Source: Saprospiraceae bacterium
GTDB lineage: Bacteria > Bacteroidota > Bacteroidia > Chitinophagales > Saprospiraceae
Direction: 5' to 3'
NCBI GenBank assembly: GCA_958295895.1
Contig: CATQHI010000019.1
Span: 1 to 64,000, forward strand
Length of the DNA: 64,000 bases
Numbering within the stretch: the stretch's first letter is position 1; each line of letters starts with the position of its first letter. The translations under genes and the position numbers were made by a program. This document shows positions 57,486 through 64,000 of this stretch, one piece after another. Under the pieces are notes generated by a model. It searched no databases. It was not told the DNA's origin and saw nothing but the letters and a program-made list of their open reading frames with translations.

Positions 57486-57543
57486 CTGCCTCCGGCAGCG
57501 GCAGTAAAACGCGGCCTCCGGCCGCGCGAGCCGCTTCAGCGGC
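57486..57543. repeat. Cluster of three GC-rich hairpins
   Basis: CTGCCTCCGGCAG (57486-57498), CGCGGCCTCCGGCCGCG (57510-57526) and GCCGCTTCAGCGGC (57530-57543), each a near-perfect palindrome. The middle one is a variant of that at 26231-26247. Between convergent genes, so could end transcription on both sides. Confidence 0.7.
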
Positions 57544-57556
57544 GAGGAGAATGTTG

Positions 57557-58192
57557 TCAGTACTGCAAGTACATCACCTCCTTAGCCGCAAAGAAGTCCT
57601 CCCCAAACCAGGCAGAGATCGGAAACTCCTCCACGTAAGCCCCCTTCGGCAGCAGCGCCAGCTCCTCCTTCAGCCCCCTCCCCTTTAATGCCAGAATGCC
57701 GTTGGGCAGGCTATTACGCTGCTTGCCCGTAATAAGCCGCAGACTCCACTCCGCCAGCTTATCAATCTTAGCTACCGCCCGGGTGACGACGAACTCATAG
57801 CCCGGCCGCTTGATCTCCTCGGCGCGCTTTTGCTCCGCCCGGCAGTTGGTAAGTCCGAGGGCGGTGATCACCTCCTCACAGACCCGGATCTTCTTGGCGG
57901 TGCCGTCGATGAGGTGAAAGTGAGACTCCGGGAAGAGGATGGCCAGGGGGATACCGGGGAAGCCCCCGCCCGTACCAAGGTCCAGCACCTGCGTCCCCGC
58001 CCGAAAGGTGAGCACTTTGGCAATAGCCAGGGAATGAAGCACGTGGTGGACGTACAGGTTGTCGATGTCCTTACGGCTGATGACGTTGATCTTGGCGTTC
58101 CAGTCGCGGTACAATCCATCGAGGGCCGCGAACTGCTCGCGCTGCCGCTCGGTCAGGCCCGGAAAATAGGAGTAGATCAACGCAGCATCCAT
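57557..58192 (-). CDS. rsmG: 16S rRNA (guanine-N7)-methyltransferase RsmG
   Basis: 211 residues. SAM-dependent methylation of G527 of 16S rRNA. Motif I VLDLGTGGGFPGIPLAI, followed by FHLIDGTAKKIRV, and late motif EFVVTRAVAKIDKLAEWS. Follows the RluA-type gene by 3 bp. Confidence 0.92.
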   Translation of the reverse strand: MDAALIYSYFPGLTERQREQFAALDGLYRDWNAKINVISRKDIDNLYVHHVLHSLAIAKVLTFRAGTQVLDLGTGGGFPGIPLAILFPESHFHLIDGTAKKIRVCEEVITALGLTNCRAEQKRAEEIKRPGYEFVVTRAVAKIDKLAEWSLRLITGKQRNSLPNGILALKGRGLKEELALLPKGAYVEEFPISAWFGEDFFAAKEVMYLQY

Positions 58193-58195
58193 ACA

Positions 58196-58912
58196 CTATT
58201 CTCGATTCTCGGCTATGCCCTGCGGTAGCAACCCCTCCCAAACTGCCCCCTCCGGCACCGGCGCCCGCAGTTCCACCCGCGCCCCACTCACCGGGTGGTC
58301 GAAGGCCAGGGTGTAGGCGTGCAGATCGATCAACCCACCCTCACTGGAGCGTTTGAAACCGTACTTGGTATCGCCCCGTAGCGGACTGCCGATAGCTCCG
58401 AGTTGGGCGCGGATTTGATGCTTGCGGCCGGTCACCAGCGTGATTTCCAGCAGGTGGTAGCGGACGCTGCTGGCCAAATAGCGATAGTGAAGCTCGGCCC
58501 GCTTGGCGGTCTTGTCCGATTGGTCAGTGACCTCCGATACGTTGCCCCGCCCCTCGCGGATGTAATGGACCAGGGTGGCTTCGTCCTCGGCGGGGCGCTC
58601 GCCCACCACGGCCAGATAAGTCTTGGCTACGGTGCGGGCCTGGAACTGCTCGGTGACCCGGGTCTGGGCCGAGGTCTTCTTGGCAAACAGTACGACGCCG
58701 GAGACGGGCCGATCGAGCCGGTGGATGGGGTAGAGGTCCTGCCGGACGTAAGCGGCACCAAGCTGAAGCAGATTGGGGCTCTTCTTCTTATCGGGTACGA
58801 CGGCCAGGCCGGCGGGCTTGTTGAAGGCGATGAGCTGGTTGTCTTTGTACAGGACCCAATCACCGGGCCGGCCGGGGAAGCGTTGGGAAGTCTCTTCTTC
58901 GGGGGTGGCCAT
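58196..58912 (-). CDS. RluA-family pseudouridine synthase
   Basis: 238 residues, catalytic motif HRLDRPVSGVVLFAKK with the conserved Asp. No S4 domain is visible at the N-terminus. Modifies rRNA or tRNA; the target cannot be named from sequence. Two bases after the DUF4834-like gene, three before rsmG. Confidence 0.88.
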   Translation of the reverse strand: MATPEEETSQRFPGRPGDWVLYKDNQLIAFNKPAGLAVVPDKKKSPNLLQLGAAYVRQDLYPIHRLDRPVSGVVLFAKKTSAQTRVTEQFQARTVAKTYLAVVGERPAEDEATLVHYIREGRGNVSEVTDQSDKTAKRAELHYRYLASSVRYHLLEITLVTGRKHQIRAQLGAIGSPLRGDTKYGFKRSSEGGLIDLHAYTLAFDHPVSGARVELRAPVPEGAVWEGLLPQGIAENRE

Positions 58913-58914
58913 CT

Positions 58915-59085
58915 TTACTTGACCTCTTCGTAGTCGATGTAGTCATCGCGCTCCTCGGGCTCGCTGTGGTCGATGTTATGCGGCGGGGGCGGGCCACCCT
59001 TGACCTGTTGCTTCATGTGGGTATACCACTGGTAGCCGCGGTAGGCGAAGTAGATCAGGGCAATGGTCAGGAGGAGGTCGAACAT
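58915..59085 (-). CDS. Small membrane-anchored protein (DUF4834-like)
   Basis: 56 residues that begin MFDLLLTIALIYFAYRGYQW, followed by a Pro-rich stretch and an acidic end (DHSEPEERDDYIDYEEVK). One N-terminal helix, acidic cytoplasmic tail. Similar in build to DUF4834 proteins of Bacteroidota (not certain). Preceded by a TACCTTTA box. Heads the RluA-RsmG run. Confidence 0.65.
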   Translation of the reverse strand: MFDLLLTIALIYFAYRGYQWYTHMKQQVKGGPPPPHNIDHSEPEERDDYIDYEEVK

Positions 59086-59089
59086 GGGG

Positions 59090-59097
59090 TAAAGGTA
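59090..59097 (-). promoter_or_regulatory. -7 box (TACCTTTA) 4 nt before the small protein gene
   Basis: Followed by CCCC and ATG 59085. Confidence 0.4.
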
Positions 59098-59104
59098 CGA
59101 AGGG

Positions 59105-60523
59105 CTAGGCCCACTTATAGATGCGCTCCACCAACTGCCGCACCTTATCGGTGTAGGGCGGGTAGGCCATGGAAAGATCGAAGAAGCGCCGCTCCATCAC
59201 CGCCCGCTCGTTGGTGAACTCCAGCCAGCCGTGGCGGCCGTAGCTGCGTCCGATACCACTGTTACCCACACCGCCGAAGGGGAGGGCGGGGTTGGCCGTA
59301 CCGAGCAGGAACTCGTTGACCAGGGTACCACCGGCGCTCGTCTCGGCCAGAAGACGTTTGATGACAGACCGATCTTCGGTTTGAATGTAAAACGCTAGCG
59401 GCTTCGGTAGGCCATTGATGACGCTGAGGGCTTCATTGAGATTGGCATAGTCGAGCACCGGTAGCAGGGGGCCGAAGATCTCTTCCTGCATCACGCGCAT
59501 TTCACCGGTTACGCCGCTCAGTACGGTGGGCTCGAAGTACAGGCTGGTACGGTCGTGGCGACCGCCGTGGGCGACCTTAGCCCCCTTTTCCAGAGCATCC
59601 TCAAGCAGTGCCGTCAGGTGATCGAACTGCTTTTCGTTCACGATACGGGCCAGGCTCTCGGACTGCTGAGGGTCCTCACCGTAAGCGTGGCGAACCGCCC
59701 CGCCGAGCTGGGCTACGTACTCCGTGACGATCTTTTCGTGCACCAGGGCGTAATCGGGGGCGATGCAGGTCTGTCCGGCATTAAAAAACTTGCCCCAGGC
59801 CAGGCTGCAAGCTGACTTCTTAATGTTGACATTCCCCCCGACTACGCAGGGTGACTTTCCACCGAGCTCCAGGGTCACACTGGCTAGGTTAGGCGCCGCG
59901 GCGGCCATCACCTTCTTACCGGTGGCGGGGCTGCCCGTAAAGTAGATGTGATCGAAGGGCAGGGCGGTCAGCGCCGCCGCCGTATCGGCCTCCCCCAGCA
60001 CCACCTTCACCTCATTTTCTGCGAATAGCGTGCCGAACATCTCCTGCATATAGGCCGAGGTCGCCGGACTGTACTCCGAGGGCTTCAGTACCACCGTACA
60101 ACCCGCCGCGATAGCGTAGAGTACCGGTATGACGGCCAGGTTAAAGGGGTAATTCCAGGGCGAGAGGATCAGCACGCTACCCTTGGGCTCATAGTATACG
60201 TAGCTGCGCGTACCCATCAGGCTCAGGGGGGTGCTCACGCGGCGGGGCTCCATCCAGCGCTTCAGGTGGCGGCGCAGGTACTTGGCGTTGCTGTACACCA
60301 CGCCGATCTCGGAGAGCAGGGTCTCTACCGGGTGTTTATGGAGGTCCTGGCGCAGGGCGTCGAGCAGGCGCTCCTTATTGGTTTCGTTGTCCAAATGATC
60401 AAGAATCCGAGAGATCTTTTCGCTCCGTTCCCGGGCCGTTGTTTTAGCCAGGGTGGGAGCGTAGGCCCGTTGCTCTTCGAGCAGGTACGCTAACTGGTCG
60501 GTCGGGGCGGCGGTGGCGGGCAT
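59105..60523 (-). CDS. Aldehyde dehydrogenase (class 3-like)
   Basis: 472 residues. NAD(P)-dependent oxidation of aldehydes. Catalytic Glu in VTLELGGKSPCVV and Cys in FFNAGQTCIAPDY; NAD site IYFTGSPATGKKVM. The lack of an N-terminal extension and the C-terminal region (RQLVERIYKW) fit ALDH3. The frame extends upstream to 60586 through a repeat copy, but ATG 60523 (MPATAAPTDQ) is the likely start. Confidence 0.9.
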   Translation of the reverse strand: MPATAAPTDQLAYLLEEQRAYAPTLAKTTARERSEKISRILDHLDNETNKERLLDALRQDLHKHPVETLLSEIGVVYSNAKYLRRHLKRWMEPRRVSTPLSLMGTRSYVYYEPKGSVLILSPWNYPFNLAVIPVLYAIAAGCTVVLKPSEYSPATSAYMQEMFGTLFAENEVKVVLGEADTAAALTALPFDHIYFTGSPATGKKVMAAAAPNLASVTLELGGKSPCVVGGNVNIKKSACSLAWGKFFNAGQTCIAPDYALVHEKIVTEYVAQLGGAVRHAYGEDPQQSESLARIVNEKQFDHLTALLEDALEKGAKVAHGGRHDRTSLYFEPTVLSGVTGEMRVMQEEIFGPLLPVLDYANLNEALSVINGLPKPLAFYIQTEDRSVIKRLLAETSAGGTLVNEFLLGTANPALPFGGVGNSGIGRSYGRHGWLEFTNERAVMERRFFDLSMAYPPYTDKVRQLVERIYKWA

Positions 60524-60568
60524 GGTCGGGGCTTGTACCCGGGTAAACGTAGTGAGGCAGTGGTAGTT

Positions 60569-60588
60569 GCGGGGCCGCAGGTGCAACG
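60569..60588 (+). repeat. Dispersed GC-rich repeat 1 nt after the EEP stop codon
   Basis: TGCGGGGCCGCAGGTGCAAC, flanked by GTTGC / GCAAC inverted ends. Confidence 0.8.
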
Positions 60589-60589
60589 A

Positions 60590-61588
60590 TTAGGGGAGGA
60601 CGAACCGTGCGTACATCGGGAAGTGGTCCGATCCGAAGGCCGGTAGCCGCTCGAGTTCCAGTAAGCGAATGGAATCGGTAACAAAGTAGTGATCCAGCGG
60701 CCAGCGCATGATCCAGGAATTGGCATCGAAGGTACTGTAGAGTCCCCGGCCCAGGCGCACGTTACGCAGGTCGGCTTGGTGTTCGAACAGCCGGGCGGTG
60801 CGGGACCAGGAGACGTCGTTGAAGTCGCCGGCTACGATGGCGGGCAGGGTCTCCGCGGCTACCAGTTTGGCGACATCGCCCAGTGCTACCTCCTTCTCTC
60901 CCCGGTTGTCGGGGTACTTCTTTTTGGGCACCGGGGCTACCGGGTGGACCCCGTGAAACCAGAAGGATTTGCCGGACGGCAGTTGTACCTGGGTGTGGAT
61001 GGAGGGCACGTCGTCGTGGTTGAAAAACATCACTTCGGACTCCTCCAACGGAAATTTGGAGTACAGCGTCATCCCGTAGGAATTGTCGGTAGGGTATTTG
61101 ACGGTGTGGGTATACGTTTCCTCCAGGGGCTGCAATTGGCGCATCCAGCGGTCGTTAACCTCCATGACCAGGACCATATCGGGGTCGCGCTGGCGCACGA
61201 TGTTGAGAAAGGTCGCCGCTTGCTCATTGATGATCAGCACGTTGGCGATCAAGATACCGACGGTGCTTTGCTGGTCCACGGTGTCGGCGGCGGCCTCCGG
61301 TACGGGGCGCTCTCCCACCAAGTAGGGCAGTACCAGAATAGACTGGATCAGGATAGCGGCGAGTAGTCCCAGGGTAAGCGCTACGGAGGCTTTATTCCAC
61401 TTCCGGTTCACCAGGCCGAAGAGCGATAGGCAGGCTACCCCGGCGATCAGGTACTGGGTGCGCGGAAAATCGAGCACCTTGGAGTACCAGTAGGAAACGT
61501 CGTAGACTAGGGAAAACAGGCTAGCTACAATGACTATGGTGCTGACGAATATGACGATATAGTAGAGGATCGTCCGGAGTGTTCCCAT
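60590..61588 (-). CDS. Membrane-anchored endonuclease/exonuclease/phosphatase-family protein
   Basis: 332 residues with three N-terminal helices (about 7-27, 43-60, 67-90) and an EEP domain (about 110-332). Motifs: LIINEQAATFLNIVRQRDPD and ...VMEVND, AGDFND, GSDHFPMYA. Probably an outside-facing phosphodiesterase or nuclease; the substrate is unknown. Similar EndU/EEP membrane proteins occur in Bacteroidota. Confidence 0.85.
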   Translation of the reverse strand: MGTLRTILYYIVIFVSTIVIVASLFSLVYDVSYWYSKVLDFPRTQYLIAGVACLSLFGLVNRKWNKASVALTLGLLAAILIQSILVLPYLVGERPVPEAAADTVDQQSTVGILIANVLIINEQAATFLNIVRQRDPDMVLVMEVNDRWMRQLQPLEETYTHTVKYPTDNSYGMTLYSKFPLEESEVMFFNHDDVPSIHTQVQLPSGKSFWFHGVHPVAPVPKKKYPDNRGEKEVALGDVAKLVAAETLPAIVAGDFNDVSWSRTARLFEHQADLRNVRLGRGLYSTFDANSWIMRWPLDHYFVTDSIRLLELERLPAFGSDHFPMYARFVLP

Positions 61589-61631
61589 AGTTGCTCAACT
61601 GCCCGCGGAAACACAATGTTTGGGACTCATA

Positions 61632-62955
<1,324 letters not shown>

Positions 62956-62959
<4 letters not shown>

Positions 62960-63846
62960 CGGTAGGTAGTTAGCCGGTCCCAGAAGTCGCGCTGCATGGC
63001 CGCCTCGTCGATGTCGGTGTACACCCACACCTTACGGCGGGTGTTCTCGGGGGGCGTATCGACTTCGATTTCGGTGGCCTGACCGGGCTTCAGGAAGGCC
63101 TGGAGGGCGGCCACGTCCCACATCACCCGCTCGCTGTTCCCGGCGGCGTTGGTCTGCCAGCGACGTTTGAGGTACTCACCGATGGGTCCGCTGCGGTCGA
63201 GGCGGGCGAAGGTGGAGTCCCGTTGCCAGGTGTACTGGATGGCCGTGGTGGTGGGCATGACGTGGAGTTCTAGCCCCTCGGCGTTGAGCAGGTAGTTGGC
63301 CGCGTTGAGGTCGCGGCGAATGTTGAACTCGTCCTTGTTCCAGTAGCCGCCGGCCGTGTCGTACTGAAAGCCCAGCACGTAGGCTACGATCCGCTCCTTG
63401 ATGTCGGGGGCCAGGGCGATGGCGGAGGCCAGGTTCGTGCTGGCGCCGATGCACATGACTACTACCTTCTCCGCACCTGCGGCCCCGCCCCCCTGCCGTG
63501 CCTGCTCGATGATGAACTGTGCCGCCGGAGAATTGCGGGGTTGGTAGCCGCCCCAGGGCTCGCCCATGATGGTATCGGCGCCGAGGGGATGGGGCAGGTC
63601 CGTACGGCCGGCCAGTGCGAGCAGCTCCTCGTTGAGGTGTTGGCTCTGGTAGACGGTGCTGTCGCCCGACTTGTAGTGGTACCACTGGGCCGAGTTGAGC
63701 CCCTCCCAGGTGATGCCCTCCTCGGCGAAGAGGTAGGCGATGGCGTAGAGGTCATCGATCTCATTGGCGGTATCGGCGTCGAGGATGAAGCGGGTCTGGG
63801 CGGGGAGGGAGCCGGCGTAGAGGAGTAGCAGGAGGAGGTAGCGCAT
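62956..63846 (-). CDS. Nucleoside hydrolase (IunH type), exported
   Basis: 296 residues. Signal peptide MRYLLLLLLYAGSLPAQ then the Ca-binding motif LDADTANEIDDLYA; a second ligand region near VVVMCIGASTNLASAIAL; C-terminal W-rich part. Splits ribosides into base and ribose, here in the periplasm. A copy of the dispersed repeat at 63472-63493 encodes GGGAAGA in a loop. A TACCTTTA box at 63851-63858 ends 4 nt before the ATG. Overlaps the GNAT remnant at its stop. Confidence 0.85.
63472..63493 (-). repeat. Dispersed GC-rich repeat inside the nucleoside hydrolase gene
   Basis: Plus strand GCACCTGCGGCCCCGCCCCC; in frame and encoding GGGAAGA. Confidence 0.85.
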
Positions 63847-63849
63847 GGG

Positions 63850-64000
63850 CTAAAGGTACTCGACGAGCCGTACTCGCAGCGGCCGGTCCTGGTGCAGGGT
63901 AATGTAGGGCTTCGGTACTGGTTCCGGCAGTGTTCCTACACCTTCCACCGTATAGTGATCTACCAAATGCCGCAGCGCCAGCTGCATCTCCAGCAGCGCA
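63850..64000 (-). CDS. Cytochrome P450, C-terminal fragment (runs off the window)
   Basis: 50 residues up to TAG 63850-63852: ALLEMQLALRHLVDHYTVEG followed by GTLPEPVPKPYITLHQDRPL. This is the helix after the heme-Cys loop and the end of a P450; the heme-binding Cys lies just outside. Reads toward the nucleoside hydrolase gene on the same strand. Confidence 0.7.
   Translation of the reverse strand, partial: ALLEMQLALRHLVDHYTVEGVGTLPEPVPKPYITLHQDRPLRVRLVEYL
63851..63858 (-). promoter_or_regulatory. -7 box (TACCTTTA) of the nucleoside hydrolase gene
   Basis: Lies inside the 3' end of the P450 gene, 4 nt before ATG 63846; implies a leaderless transcript. Confidence 0.3.

Overview
The window reads as a piece of a chromosome from a high-GC member of the Bacteroidota, most likely a Lewinella-like Saprospiria (inference). 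Supporting signs are several families typical of that phylum (DUF4175, GxGYxYP, DUF3108, DUF4230, a TonB plug-only lipoprotein, an RprX/RprY-like two-component pair), a mevalonate-pathway enzyme, a YbeY whose third metal-site His is replaced as in other Bacteroidota, and a recurrent TAnnTTTG-like -7 promoter box. I see no transposase, IS, prophage, CRISPR, rRNA or tRNA gene.

Layout. 1-9.9 kb (minus strand): a MacB/TolC-type efflux operon (adaptor, outer-membrane factor, ATPase, two FtsX permeases, a small protein) followed by an NtrC-type regulator and a sensor kinase. A three-gene plus-strand cassette (DUF433 / DUF5615 toxin-antitoxin-like pair and a broken Uma2 gene) separates regulator from kinase. 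10-18.7 kb: ROK kinase, peroxiredoxin, MFS exporter, RuvC, a GxGYxYP secreted protein, a flippase-like protein, DUF3108, DUF4230 and a plug-domain lipoprotein. 18.8-27.8 kb: threonyl-tRNA synthetase, then a minus-strand run of GtrA, deoxyribonucleotidase, RND pump, adaptor, TauE/SafE and RDD proteins. 27.8-33.7 kb: histidine kinase/response regulator, a PBP4-type peptidase and an ABC-F ATPase.

33.7-34.2 kb is a gene-free, DnaA-box-rich stretch ending in an AT-rich tract, the best candidate for oriC. 34.2-47.2 kb: heme A synthase, an NRAMP-like transporter, a PAS-Fis regulator, a giant coiled-coil DUF4175 protein, an anti-sigma-type ATPase, YbeY and the thrA-thrB-thrC operon. At 47.26-47.32 kb two ParB-type parS palindromes lie 13 kb from the presumed oriC. 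47.4-64 kb: an M1 peptidase, mevalonate diphosphate decarboxylase, rhodanese lipoprotein, purine nucleoside phosphorylase, SNF2 helicase, 6-phosphogluconolactonase, RsmG, RluA, aldehyde dehydrogenase, a membrane-anchored EEP phosphatase, aldo/keto reductase, a decayed GNAT gene, a nucleoside hydrolase and the 3' end of a cytochrome P450 gene.

Four things stand out. (1) A dispersed GC-rich short repeat, GGGCGGGGMCGCRGGTGCA, occurs about eleven times, both inside genes and just after stop codons; a separate ~110-bp palindromic element sits directly after two stop codons. (2) oriC and parS candidates lie together. (3) At least six otherwise intact genes are broken by one extra base in a homopolymer (thrS twice); this is probably sequence error and must be resolved before these genes are called dead. 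(4) Three genes have no ATG, GTG or TTG where their families begin, but an ATC at that position.
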